64,000 bases of DNA, from positions 1 through 64,000 of the forward strand of contig NZ_QRCU01000014.1 of NCBI RefSeq assembly GCF_003369445.1, given 5' to 3'. The notes beneath the pieces were generated by a model. The model worked only from the letters and a program-made list of their open reading frames with translations. It was not told where the DNA came from and did not search any database. This stretch comes from Arthrobacter silvisoli. GTDB taxonomy: Bacteria > Actinomycetota > Actinomycetes > Actinomycetales > Micrococcaceae. Of this stretch, positions 49,568 through 58,549 are shown piece by piece; the first letter of the stretch is position 1, and every line of letters begins with the position of its first letter. The position numbers and the translations under genes are program-made.

Positions 49568-50107
49568 GTGAAGTTCTACCGAAAGCACCAACGCATAGCG
49601 ATGGCTGCTTGCGCTGCCGGCGTTGCCCTGGCTGCTGCTGCGTGTGGGGCCCCTTCAACTTCAGTTTCCCCCTCGTCTTCCCCCGCTGGTCTGCCTCAGG
49701 TGGTGCCGGCGTCGCCGCCTGCCCTCGAGTCGTCGGCTTCCCCGGCTGCGGGGGCTGCGGGGGCTGCGGCGGCGGTCGCATCGCTCGCGCCGGGATTCCC
49801 GCAGAGGTTGGTCCCGCTCATGCCGAAGGCGAGCATCAAGTCCAGCAGCCTCGACAAGAACTCCTCCCCCGCCTCGGCAGCCCTTGTGGGCACCATCGCT
49901 GCTCCGGCGTCGTCAGTCTTCGCCTACTACACCTCCGCGCTCTCCGCACAGGGCTTCAAGGCCGTGCCCGGCGACAACGTCGGCGGCACAAAATCCAAAG
50001 ACTTCGTCCGGGCCAATGGCGAAACCGCCAACATCTCCGTCGTCGAGGAGGCGGGCGTGTCCACCTTCACGGTCGGTGCCAACGTTGCGGCAGGGTCCCT
50101 GAAATGA
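49568..50107 (+). CDS. Putative lipoprotein coupled to polyprenyl synthase
   Basis: 179 residues. GTG start with AGGAGGAATACCCT upstream. N-terminal signal with a cysteine at residue 26 (AAAACGAP), a weak but plausible lipobox, then a Ser/Pro/Ala linker. The C-terminal part (AAPASSVFAYYTSALSAQGF, SVVEEAGVSTFTVGANV) resembles small secreted beta/alpha domains without a named family. Its stop overlaps the next start (ATGA), so the two are translated together. Confidence 0.75.
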   Translation: MKFYRKHQRIAMAACAAGVALAAAACGAPSTSVSPSSSPAGLPQVVPASPPALESSASPAAGAAGAAAAVASLAPGFPQRLVPLMPKASIKSSSLDKNSSPASAALVGTIAAPASSVFAYYTSALSAQGFKAVPGDNVGGTKSKDFVRANGETANISVVEEAGVSTFTVGANVAAGSLK

Positions 50108-51195
50108 CGGCATCGCAGCTCGCAGCGGAACAGGGCCGCTTCATCGCTGACGTCGCAGCGGGACTCAACAGCTTCCTGGCCGGGCAGGAAACTGTCATGG
50201 CCGGCATCTCCCCGGACGTCGCGCCGCTCATGGATTCGATCTCGAAGCTGGTGACCGGCGGCAAACGCCTCCGCGCCCTCATGGCCTACTGGGGCTGGCG
50301 GGGGGCCGGCGGCGACGCGGCGCACCCGGACATCGTCAACGCCGGTTGCGCCCTGGAACTGTTCCAGGCCGCAGCCCTGATCCACGACGACATCATCGAC
50401 CGCTCGGACACCCGCCGCGGCGGGCCCAGCGTGCACCGGCGCTTCAGCCAGCTCCACCAGTCCGAAGGCTGGGCCTTGGACGAGGAACGCTTCGGACACG
50501 CCGCGGCGATCCTGACCGGCGACCTGTGCCTGTCCTTCAGCGAAGAGGCCTTCGCCGGCATCGGACCGCGGGCAGCGTCGGGAACTGCAGCGCGCCGCAT
50601 CTTCAACCTGATGCGCGCCGAGGTCATGGCCGGGCAGTACCTGGACATCCTCGAAGAAGTTGCCGGACCCGTGCGGGACCGTGCAGGCGCGGTGGACCGG
50701 GCCACCTCGATCATCCGGTTCAAGTCGGCGAAGTATTCCACCGAGCACCCGCTGGGCCTTGGCGGCGCCCTGGCCGGCGCTGACGAAGCCCTGCTGGCGG
50801 GCTATTCGGCGTTCGCGCTTCCGCTGGGTGAGGCCTTCCAGTTGCGCGACGACGTCCTGGGCGTCTTCGGCGATCCCGGGACAACCGGAAAGCCTGCAGG
50901 CGACGACCTGCGCGAGGGCAAGCGGACCGTCCTGGTCGGCTTCGCGATCAACCAGAGCGAACCGGCCGTCTCCGCCTACCTTGATGCCACGCTCGGCCGG
51001 CAGGACCTGGACGAAAGCGACGTCGGGAAGATCCGGCAGATCATGGTCGATTGCGGCGCCCTTGCCGCCACCGAGGCCATGATCGACGAGCTCAGCGGCC
51101 AGGCTTTCGAAGCCCTGGAACGGCTCCCCCTCGAGGACCTTCCCATGTCTGCGCTCCGCGGCCTCGCCGAGGCGGCAGTGAGCCGCGCCGCCTGA
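50104..51195 (+). CDS. Polyprenyl diphosphate synthase
   Basis: 363 residues. All-E prenyltransferase: first aspartate-rich motif DDIID, GGKRLRALMAYWG before it, and a second motif DDVLGVFGDP. This DDxxG form is common in actinobacterial IdsA/GrcC enzymes. Elongates isoprenoids, probably for menaquinone side chains or carotenoid precursors; the product chain length cannot be read with certainty. Corresponds in position to mycobacterial idsA2 (Rv2173). Confidence 0.92.
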   Translation: MTASQLAAEQGRFIADVAAGLNSFLAGQETVMAGISPDVAPLMDSISKLVTGGKRLRALMAYWGWRGAGGDAAHPDIVNAGCALELFQAAALIHDDIIDRSDTRRGGPSVHRRFSQLHQSEGWALDEERFGHAAAILTGDLCLSFSEEAFAGIGPRAASGTAARRIFNLMRAEVMAGQYLDILEEVAGPVRDRAGAVDRATSIIRFKSAKYSTEHPLGLGGALAGADEALLAGYSAFALPLGEAFQLRDDVLGVFGDPGTTGKPAGDDLREGKRTVLVGFAINQSEPAVSAYLDATLGRQDLDESDVGKIRQIMVDCGALAATEAMIDELSGQAFEALERLPLEDLPMSALRGLAEAAVSRAA

Positions 51196-51318
51196 GCCGG
51201 TAATCAGCCCAGGCGAACAACTGGTTAAACAGATGACGACGGCGGCAGGTGAACTGCCGCCGTCGTCCTGCGTTTCAGCCGTCCTCTATTAAGCAGGCCT
51301 CTATTTGAAGGGGTGCGG

Positions 51319-51672
51319 CTACCAGGCCAGGGACTGCGCCCGGCGCCGGATCTCGGTCTTGCGGCCTTCGCGCAGGGCATCAACGGGCCGGCCGCGCAGG
51401 GACTCGTCCGGGGTGAAGAGCCAGACGATGAGTTCCTCATCGGTGTAGCCGGCATCGCCCAGCACGGCGACGGTGCCCTTCAGGCTGTCCAGCACATGGC
51501 CGTCCTGGATGAAAAGGGCCGGGACACTTCGGATTTTCCGTTCGCCTACCCGCAGCGCCACCAGTGCGCGCTCATCCAGAAGTCCGTGGACCTTGGTAAT
51601 GGGAACGTCGAGGATTTCGGCGACATCGGGCAGCGGCAGCCATTCGGAAACAAGGCTTTCTACAGTACTCAC
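51319..51672 (-). CDS. Rv2175c-like DNA-binding protein
   Basis: 117 residues. N-terminal winged-helix LPLPDVAEILDVPITKVHGLLDERALVALR, and a C-terminal part (FIQDGHVLDSLKGTVAVLGDAGYTDEELIVWLF) matching M. tuberculosis Rv2175c, which is a substrate of the neighbouring kinase PknL. Start is GTG at 51672 (no clear SD). The kinase gene lies 1.6 kb away, as in mycobacteria, with a LysM gene in between. Confidence 0.86.
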   Translation of the reverse strand: MSTVESLVSEWLPLPDVAEILDVPITKVHGLLDERALVALRVGERKIRSVPALFIQDGHVLDSLKGTVAVLGDAGYTDEELIVWLFTPDESLRGRPVDALREGRKTEIRRRAQSLAW

Positions 51673-51899
51673 GGAAACAAGGTTGCCACGCCCCGGGCCG
51701 CTTCGCCTAGCCGGGTCCGCACCGCTTTCCAATGCCGGTTTATGCCCGAATGTGCCAATGAGCAGCTGTTTTCTTGTGCCTCTGCCAAATATGTGAGAGA
51801 TTCACTTTGATCACAACTGCAACTTTTTGCACATTAGTAACATTGGTATCACTGGCAGCAGCGTTCCGCGAAGGCCCGCAGCTGAGATGAGGATTTCCT

Positions 51900-53219
51900 A
51901 TGACGACCCCACGCTCGTCCAAGAAGACAACAAGCATGCCCATGCTTGCGGCCACTACTGCAGCGTTGCCCGCCGTCGTGCTCTCATCGCTGGCCTTGGC
52001 GCAACCGGCGGCTGCAACCGCACCTGCTTCCCAGCCGCAGCGCATCCCCGCCACGCTCGCCGCCGCCATCAAGGCGCAGGCCGCGCAGGCTTCCGGTACC
52101 GTCATCCCGGCGTCGTCCGTTGCCGCCGCCCTTCCCTCGGCCTTGCAGGCGCAGGTGGGCACGGCAGTCCCTACCAGCTACACAGTGAAGCCGGGCGACA
52201 CCATCAGCGGCATCGCCGCCCGCCACGGACTGAACACCAACTCCGTGCTGAAGCTCAACCGGCTTTCCCCCACCTCGATCATCTATCCGGGCCAGCGGGT
52301 CAAGCTCAACGCTTCCTCCGCAGCACCGGCATCGCGCCCCGCGGCCCCGGCCGCAGTCCCCACCGGGACGTACACCGTCAAGCCGGGCGATACCCTGAGC
52401 GGGATCGCCGAACGCCATGGCGTCGGGCTGTCCAAGGTCTTTGCCTGGAACGGCCTGAACGGCAACTCCATCATCTACCCGGGTCAGAAGATCAAGGTCA
52501 GCACCGCGGCAGCGCCGGCCAGCCCCCGTCCGGCGGCCTCGGCCCCGGCCGCGTCCCCGGGTTCGTACACCATCAGGGCCGGCGACACCCTTGGCGGCAT
52601 CGCGTACCGGCACAAGGTCTCCTTGTCCGAGCTGCTTTCGGCCAACCGGCTCAAGGCCAGCACGATCATCTACCCCGGGCAGAAGCTGGCGATTCCGGGC
52701 GGTTCCGCGCTCCAAGCGGCGTCGAGCTCCAAGCCGCTGGTTCCCAGTTCCTTCCTCGGCTACACGTACCCGGCCGCTGTCGTCAGCTCCGCGAACAGGA
52801 ACAAGGCGATCCTCGAGGCGTCACCGGTTCCCACCCGGGAGCAGATGAAAAACATCGTGGCGGACACCGCACGACGCATGGGCGTCAACCCTTCGCTGGC
52901 CATGGCCTTCGCCTACCAGGAATCCGGCTTTAACCAGCGCGCCGTGTCCCCCGCCAACGCCATCGGCACCATGCAGGTCATTCCGTCCTCGGGCGAATGG
53001 GCTTCCGAGCTGGTGGGCCGCAAGCTCAACCTGCTTGATCCCTATGACAACGCAACCGCCGGCGTGGCGATCATCCGCGCACTGGTCAGCACCAGCAAGA
53101 CCCTTGACCTGGCGATCGCCGGCTACTACCAAGGCCAATACTCCGTCAGCAAGCACGGAATGTACGCGGACACGAAGCAGTACGTGGCCTCGGTAAAGGC
53201 CCTGATGAAGCAGTTCTAG
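51900..53219 (+). CDS. Secreted LysM lytic transglycosylase
   Basis: 439 residues. Signal peptide (to about residue 39, AAATAPA), three LysM modules (about 92-136, 157-200, 221-266; YTVKPGDTxSGIAxRHG and YTIRAGDT) separated by Pro/Ala/Ser linkers, then an SLT-type domain (about 310-430) with ESGF (catalytic Glu) and GTMQVIP. Cleaves glycan strands of peptidoglycan. Upstream AT-rich 51760-51860 holds GTAACATTGGTATCAC, a possible MtrA-type direct repeat, unproved. Own terminator downstream. Confidence 0.92.
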   Translation: MTTPRSSKKTTSMPMLAATTAALPAVVLSSLALAQPAAATAPASQPQRIPATLAAAIKAQAAQASGTVIPASSVAAALPSALQAQVGTAVPTSYTVKPGDTISGIAARHGLNTNSVLKLNRLSPTSIIYPGQRVKLNASSAAPASRPAAPAAVPTGTYTVKPGDTLSGIAERHGVGLSKVFAWNGLNGNSIIYPGQKIKVSTAAAPASPRPAASAPAASPGSYTIRAGDTLGGIAYRHKVSLSELLSANRLKASTIIYPGQKLAIPGGSALQAASSSKPLVPSSFLGYTYPAAVVSSANRNKAILEASPVPTREQMKNIVADTARRMGVNPSLAMAFAYQESGFNQRAVSPANAIGTMQVIPSSGEWASELVGRKLNLLDPYDNATAGVAIIRALVSTSKTLDLAIAGYYQGQYSVSKHGMYADTKQYVASVKALMKQF

Positions 53220-53237
53220 GACGCTCGACAAGCTACG

Positions 53238-53275
53238 CAACGGGCCCGGATCGCATGGACGATTCGGGCCCGTTG
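53238..53275 (+). terminator. Intrinsic terminator of LysM gene
   Basis: CAACGGGCCCG (53238-53248) with CGGGCCCGTTG (53265-53275), then TCTTT. Confidence 0.85.
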
Positions 53276-53299
53276 TCTTTGCTCACTTAGGATCGTAGG

Positions 53300-55393
53300 G
53301 TGCAGGAACAAGTTTCGGACCATCTTCTCGGCTCCCTCGTGGACGGCCGCTACCTAGTGCGTGCCCGGCTCGCCGGCGGCGGAATGTCCACCGTCTACCT
53401 GGCCACGGACAAACGGCTGGACCGCGATGTCGCCTTGAAAGTCCTCCACCCGCACTTGGCGAACGACGCCAGTTTCCTGGAGCGCCTGCGCCGGGAGGCA
53501 CGTGCCGCTGCCAGCCTTTCCCACCCCCATGTGGTGGGCGTGCTCGACCAAGGCGAAGACGGCCACACGGCGTACCTCGTCATGGAGTACATCAAGGGCC
53601 ACACACTCCGCGACGTCCTCCGGGAAAAGGGCGCCCTCTCCCCACGCCTGGCCCTGGCCCTGATCGACCCGGTCATCGAAGGCCTCGCCGCAGCCCATGC
53701 CGCCGGGCTGATCCACCGCGACGTCAAGCCCGAAAACGTCCTGATCGCCGACGACGGCCGAATCAAGGTGGGCGACTTCGGCCTGGCCCGTGCCGTCACC
53801 GCAACCACCAGTACCGGCTCCCTGATCGGAACGGTCGCTTACCTGGCACCGGAGCTCGTGCTGGGCCAGGCGGCCGACGCCCGCAGCGACATCTACTCGG
53901 CGGGTGTCATGCTCTACGAAATGCTCACCGGCGCCCAGCCCTACTCCGGCGAAGTGCCCATCCAGGTGGCGTACCAGCACGTCAACACGGAACTGCCGGC
54001 GCCCTCGGCGGCCGCGCCGGGCCTGGCCGTCGACCTGGACGAACTCGTTCAGTGGTGCACCGCGAAGGACCCCGAGGAGCGCCCCGTCGACGGCGGCGCC
54101 CTCCTCTCCGAACTGCGGCACATCCGGACCACGCTGGACGACGGCCAGCTGGACTTCGCTCCCCCGGCGGCCGTTCCAAGCACGGCAGTCTCCGACCCCG
54201 CGCACACCGAATTGCTGGAGCAGACCGGCGCCGGGGAAGTCGGCGAAGGCCGGACGGAAATCATCTCTTTGGACCACCACCCCACGTCGGTCCTGCCCCA
54301 GCCAGCACAGGGCTTTTCAGCGCAGGGTTTTTCAGCGCAGTCCTTCCCGACGTCGGTGCTGCCGCCGGCGCTGCCCGGCGGCAGCGGCGAGGACAGCGCC
54401 CCTGCCACGCTCTCCCCGCGCGAAAAGAAACGGGCCGCGCGCCAGGCCGAAAAGGACCACGCCCGGGCGGCCGCTACGCCGTCGCGCACCCTGCGGGAGG
54501 GCAGTCCCCGCCGCCGCGCCGTCGTCTGGGCGTTGGTGATACTGCTTCTGGCCATCCTGGCCGGGACAGCCGGCTGGTTCTTCGGCATGGGCCCCGGGTC
54601 TCCGGGCACCATTCCGCAACTCAAGAACAAGCCGGCCCAGGAAGCCCAACAGCTCCTGCGCACGGCCGGGTTCCAGTCCAATGCCCAGGACGTCTTCGAT
54701 GACGAGGTGAAGTCCGGTTACACGGTGGGTACCGACCCCGCGGCAGGTACGGAAATCCGCAAGTTCCAAACCGTGACGCTGTTCGTCTCCAAGGGCCCGC
54801 AGATGTTCCCGCTGGTGGGCCTGGCTGGCTTGAACCTGGACCAGGCCAAGGAAGCGCTGTCCGGCGCGGAGATGACACTGGGCCGGGTCTCGGAGAAGTA
54901 CGACGAACAGGCGCCGGCCGGGACGGTCGTTTCGCAGGCGCCGGCCAAGGACACACCGGTGCGTCACGGGACAGCCGTGGCCCTGGTGATTTCAAAAGGC
55001 CCCCAGCCGATCCCGGTTCCGGATGTCCGCGGCATGAACCAGGCTTCGGCAAGCAAGGCGATCAGCGATGCCGGGCTGACACCGAAAATCGCCGCGGAAG
55101 AGGTCTTTGACAAGAAGGCTCCCGCCGGCACGGTGCTCCGCCAGTCGCCGTCGGACGGCACACTGAACCGCGGCGGCACCGTGACACTCACCCTGTCGAA
55201 GGGGCCCCGGATGGTCCAGGTTCCGAACTTCGTCGGCAAGCAGGCCAAGCAAGCCGAAAAGGAGCTGAAGAAACTCGGCTTCGAAGTGAAGATCGAGAAC
55301 CTCTACGGAGGCTTCTTCGGGACCGTTCGGGAACAGGACCCCGTGGACACTTTGGCGCCGGAAGGTTCCACCGTCACCCTGCGCGTAGTCTAG
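53300..55393 (+). CDS. PASTA-domain serine/threonine kinase (PknL/PknB-like)
   Basis: 697 residues. Kinase domain about 16-280: Gly loop LAGGGMSTVYLA, VALKVL lysine, HRDVKPENVL (catalytic Asp near 140), GDFGLAR, and APE as APELVLG. A Pro/Ser/Gln juxtamembrane linker with a 15-bp repeat (SAQGF units) leads to one helix (about 408-432) and four extracellular PASTA units that bind muropeptides or lipid II. GTG start, weak SD. Position beside the Rv2175c-like gene and aroG mirrors PknL, but PknL lacks PASTA domains, so function may be nearer PknB. Confidence 0.94.
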   Translation: MQEQVSDHLLGSLVDGRYLVRARLAGGGMSTVYLATDKRLDRDVALKVLHPHLANDASFLERLRREARAAASLSHPHVVGVLDQGEDGHTAYLVMEYIKGHTLRDVLREKGALSPRLALALIDPVIEGLAAAHAAGLIHRDVKPENVLIADDGRIKVGDFGLARAVTATTSTGSLIGTVAYLAPELVLGQAADARSDIYSAGVMLYEMLTGAQPYSGEVPIQVAYQHVNTELPAPSAAAPGLAVDLDELVQWCTAKDPEERPVDGGALLSELRHIRTTLDDGQLDFAPPAAVPSTAVSDPAHTELLEQTGAGEVGEGRTEIISLDHHPTSVLPQPAQGFSAQGFSAQSFPTSVLPPALPGGSGEDSAPATLSPREKKRAARQAEKDHARAAATPSRTLREGSPRRRAVVWALVILLLAILAGTAGWFFGMGPGSPGTIPQLKNKPAQEAQQLLRTAGFQSNAQDVFDDEVKSGYTVGTDPAAGTEIRKFQTVTLFVSKGPQMFPLVGLAGLNLDQAKEALSGAEMTLGRVSEKYDEQAPAGTVVSQAPAKDTPVRHGTAVALVISKGPQPIPVPDVRGMNQASASKAISDAGLTPKIAAEEVFDKKAPAGTVLRQSPSDGTLNRGGTVTLTLSKGPRMVQVPNFVGKQAKQAEKELKKLGFEVKIENLYGGFFGTVREQDPVDTLAPEGSTVTLRVV
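54305..54349 (+). repeat. 15-bp repeat x3 in kinase linker
   Basis: Units at 54305-54319, 54320-54334 and a diverged third to 54349; in frame, coding AQGFS-type pentapeptides. Confidence 0.85.
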
Positions 55394-55409
55394 GCTCCGG
55401 GGTCCCACG

Positions 55410-55468
55410 CGAACATACAGCTGAGGCCCCAAAACCGCGGCGGTTTTGGGGCCTCAAGTGTACGTTCG
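55410..55468. terminator. Long bidirectional terminator hairpin
   Basis: Perfect 16-bp stem (55423-55438 with 55440-55455) around one base, extended by an imperfect outer arm (CGAACATACAG against GTACGTTCG). Between the convergent kinase and aroG genes. Confidence 0.85.
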
Positions 55469-55470
55469 TG

Positions 55471-56868
55471 CTAGTGCTTTGCCAGTGCCCCGGCCACCAG
55501 GAAGGCCATTTCGAGGGACTGCATGTGGTTCAGGCGCGGGTCGCAGACGGACTCGTAGCGGTCGGCGAACGCTGCTTCGTCAATCGGGTCGGATCCGCCC
55601 AGGCACTCGGCCACGTCGTCGCCGGTCATCTCCATGTGCAGGCCGCCCGGTACGGTGCCCAAGGCCTGGTGCACCTCGAAGAAGCCGCGGACCTCATCGA
55701 TGACGTCGTCGAAGCGTCGGGTCTTGTAGCCGTTCTGCGAGGTGACGGTGTTGCCGTGCATGGGGTCGGTGACCCACAGCACCTGCGCGCCGGACGCGGT
55801 GACGCGTTCGACGACGGCGGGCAGCTTCTCCCGGATGTTCTTCGCACCCATGCGGGTGATGAAGGTGAGGCGGCCGGGTTCGCGGTTCGGGTCCAGCTTG
55901 TCGATGAGGCGCAAGGCGTCGTCGCCGGTGGTGCCTGGGCCAAGCTTCACGCCGATCGGGTTGCGCACGCGGGACAGGAAGTCCACGTGGGCGTGGTCGA
56001 GTTCGCGGGTACGCTCGCCGATCCACAGGAAGTGGCCGGAGGTGTCGTAGGGCAGGCCGGTGCGGGAGTCGATGCGGGTCAACGCACGCTCGTAGTCCAG
56101 CAGCAGGGCTTCGTGGCTGGCGAAGAATTCGACGCGCTTGAGGGCTTCGAAGTCGGCGCCGCAGGAGTCCATGAAACGGATGGCGCGGTCGATGTCCCTG
56201 GCCAGGGATTCGTAGCGGGCGTGGGCCGGGTTCTCGGTGAAGCCCTTGTTCCACTGGTGGACCAGGCGCAGGTCGGCGAAGCCGCCCTGCGTGAAGGCGC
56301 GGATCAGGTTCAAGGTGGAGGCGGAGGTGTGGTACGCCTTCAGCATGCGGCCGGCATCGTGGGCCCGGGATTCCGGGGTGAAGTCGTAGCCGTTCACGAT
56401 GTCGCCGCGGTACGCCGGCAGGGTGACGCCGTCGCGGGTTTCATCGTTGGAGGAGCGCGGCTTGGCGAACTGGCCTGCCATGCGGCCCATCTTGATGACG
56501 GGCATCGCAGCACCGTAGGTCAGCACCACGGCCATCTGCAGGATGGTCCGGACGCGGGCGCTGATCTTGTCCGCGGTGGCACCCTCGAAGGTTTCGGCGC
56601 AGTCACCGCCCTGGAGCAGGAAGGCACGGCCCTGGGCTGCGGCGGCGAGGCGTTCGCGCAGGACATCCACCTCGCCGGCGAACACCAGCGGAGGGAGAAC
56701 CGAGAGTTCCTTGACGGCGGCGTCGAAGACGTCCCTGTCCGACCAAGTGGGCTGCTGCGAGATGGGCAGTAGACGCCAGTCGTCAAGGCCCGGATAGTCA
56801 GCGGCGCCGCTTTGCGCCGTGCTTGTCATGGGGCCTGTCATGGAGGGTGCGGGAATTAGCTCAGTCAC
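55471..56868 (-). CDS. aroG: Class II DAHP synthase
   Basis: 465 residues. Condenses PEP and erythrose-4-phosphate, first step to aromatic amino acids. Plant/mycobacterial type II: FLLQGGDCAETFEG, KPRSSNDETRDGVTLP, SFL(W)IGERTRELDHAHVDFLS, and GLHMEMTGDDVAECLGG. Same neighbour order as Rv2178c. GTG start. Confidence 0.97.
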   Translation of the reverse strand: MTELIPAPSMTGPMTSTAQSGAADYPGLDDWRLLPISQQPTWSDRDVFDAAVKELSVLPPLVFAGEVDVLRERLAAAAQGRAFLLQGGDCAETFEGATADKISARVRTILQMAVVLTYGAAMPVIKMGRMAGQFAKPRSSNDETRDGVTLPAYRGDIVNGYDFTPESRAHDAGRMLKAYHTSASTLNLIRAFTQGGFADLRLVHQWNKGFTENPAHARYESLARDIDRAIRFMDSCGADFEALKRVEFFASHEALLLDYERALTRIDSRTGLPYDTSGHFLWIGERTRELDHAHVDFLSRVRNPIGVKLGPGTTGDDALRLIDKLDPNREPGRLTFITRMGAKNIREKLPAVVERVTASGAQVLWVTDPMHGNTVTSQNGYKTRRFDDVIDEVRGFFEVHQALGTVPGGLHMEMTGDDVAECLGGSDPIDEAAFADRYESVCDPRLNHMQSLEMAFLVAGALAKH

Positions 56869-56936
56869 CCTACAAGACTAGTGGGCGGCCGCCCTCTTTG
56901 GGGACTCGGCAGCCGTAACCGGCACGGGCGGCGCCG

Positions 56937-57650
56937 TCACACTTTTCCGCCGGTCCCGCCTCCGTCGTCATGGCCGGCGAGCCGGGCCTTCACGTCCGCC
57001 GCGTATTCGTCCACGTACTCCTGCCCCGAAAGCCGCATGATCTCGTACATGATCCGGTCCGTGACCGTGCGCTGGACGGTGCGGTCCTCCTCGTTGCCGT
57101 AGTGCTCGCTGAAGTCCAGCGGCTGCCCGATGATCATCCCGATGCGCCGGATGTTCGGGATCCGCTTGCCGATGGGCTGCACCTTTTCGGTACCGATCAT
57201 GGCCACCGGGACCACGGGCACACGGGTCTGCAGCGCCAGTTTGGCCACGCCGGCCTTGCCCCGGTACAGGCGGGCGTCGGGGCTGCGGGTTCCTTCCGGG
57301 TAGATGCCCAGGAGTCCCCCGCCCAGGAGTACGTCCTTGCCTGCCTGCAGGGACACTTCGGAGGCCGCGCCGCCCGAGCGGTCCATGGGCAGCTGCTTGG
57401 TGAGCCGGAAGAACAACGCGGTGAGCCTGCCCTTGGGTCCGGTGCCGGTGAAGTACTCGGACTTGGCCAGGAAGATCACCGGGCGGCGCACCATCAGCGG
57501 CAGGAAGATCGAGTCGGAGAAGGACAGATGGTTGGAGGCGAGGATGGCTGCGCCTTCGGCAGGAATGTTGTCCAGTCCCTTGATCCAGGGACGGAACAGC
57601 AGCTTGAGGACGGGACCGATGAAGATCCGCTTCATGACCCAATAGAACAC
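56937..57650 (-). CDS. plsC: 1-acyl-sn-glycerol-3-phosphate acyltransferase
   Basis: 237 residues. Acylates lysophosphatidate in phospholipid synthesis, membrane-associated. NHLSFSD (H41, D46) is the HxxxxD catalytic motif and GIYPEGTRS the substrate motif. GTG start at 57650 chosen because GGGGAGG stands 8 bases before it; longer frames lack a site. Divergent from two alpha/beta hydrolases of probable lipid function. Confidence 0.9.
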   Translation of the reverse strand: MFYWVMKRIFIGPVLKLLFRPWIKGLDNIPAEGAAILASNHLSFSDSIFLPLMVRRPVIFLAKSEYFTGTGPKGRLTALFFRLTKQLPMDRSGGAASEVSLQAGKDVLLGGGLLGIYPEGTRSPDARLYRGKAGVAKLALQTRVPVVPVAMIGTEKVQPIGKRIPNIRRIGMIIGQPLDFSEHYGNEEDRTVQRTVTDRIMYEIMRLSGQEYVDEYAADVKARLAGHDDGGGTGGKV

Positions 57651-57760
57651 GGCTGGTTCCTCCCCGGGCGGCATATGAATATGGCCGGACGCGTCGCCCC
57701 GGCGCTCAATTGCCACCCTACTCCTGTGTGAATTTTGCGGAAGAGTGACACGATGGACTC

Positions 57761-58549
57761 ATGACGGAAAGCAGCGTCCCGGACAGTCCCCGGCCGTTCC
57801 GGTATGCCGGCCACGGGGACAACGCGCGCACCGGAATCGCTCTCTGCCATGGATTCACCGGCAGCCCCCTCAGCGTCCTGCCGTGGGCCGAACACCTCGC
57901 CGCCCTGGGCTTCGCCGTTACGGTCCCACTACTGCCGGGGCACGGCACGGATTGGCGGGACCTGGCCCGGACGTCCTGGAAGGACTGGTACGGGACGTTC
58001 GAGGGGAGCTACCTGGAGCTGGCAGGCCGGACCTCCCGCTGCTTCGTGGCGGGCCTGTCCATGGGCGGCGCGGTGGCGCTGCGTGCCGCAGCCCGGCACC
58101 CGGTGGCGGGGGTCGTCGTCGTGAATCCCGGCCTCAGCTTCTATGACCGGCGGGTCCGGTACATCGGCGCCCTTAAGCACGTCATGCGCACCACGGCACC
58201 GGTCGAGGAAGAAGACCCGACGGCGGCGCCCACCGACGATGGCGACTATTCCCGCACGCCGCTGGCAGCGGTCCACGAGCTCAAGAAACTGTTCCGTTCC
58301 ACCGCCCGCTCGCTTCCGGCGATCACGGCACCGGCACTGGTGTTCAAGTCGGCGCAGGACGCCGTGGTGCCACCAACTTCCCTGGCGATGATCAGTAAAC
58401 GCATCGGGAGCAAGGAGCTGCGCGTCGTGCCGCTGCCGCACAGCGGGCACGTCGCGACGCTCGACCTCGACGCACCACTGATCCTCGAAGAATCCGCCGC
58501 CTTTTTCCTGCGGCACGCCGCCCACAGAGTAGCCTCGGAGTCATCATGA
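57761..58549 (+). CDS. Alpha/beta hydrolase (carboxylesterase/monoacylglycerol lipase type)
   Basis: 262 residues. Oxyanion segment CHGFTGSPLS, nucleophile elbow GLSMGG, a catalytic Asp in SAQDAVVPP and His in LPHSGHVATLD. Related to bacterial Est30-type carboxylesterases. Overlaps its downstream paralogue by ATGA. Beside plsC, so lipid turnover is a reasonable guess; substrate unknown. Confidence 0.88.
   Translation: MTESSVPDSPRPFRYAGHGDNARTGIALCHGFTGSPLSVLPWAEHLAALGFAVTVPLLPGHGTDWRDLARTSWKDWYGTFEGSYLELAGRTSRCFVAGLSMGGAVALRAAARHPVAGVVVVNPGLSFYDRRVRYIGALKHVMRTTAPVEEEDPTAAPTDDGDYSRTPLAAVHELKKLFRSTARSLPAITAPALVFKSAQDAVVPPTSLAMISKRIGSKELRVVPLPHSGHVATLDLDAPLILEESAAFFLRHAAHRVASESS

Noticed and set aside
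51673..51899. c-di-AMP (ydaO) riboswitch before the LysM gene
   Set aside because: Such switches precede wall hydrolases in actinobacteria, but I could not find the conserved core; only an A+T-rich promoter-like stretch is visible.
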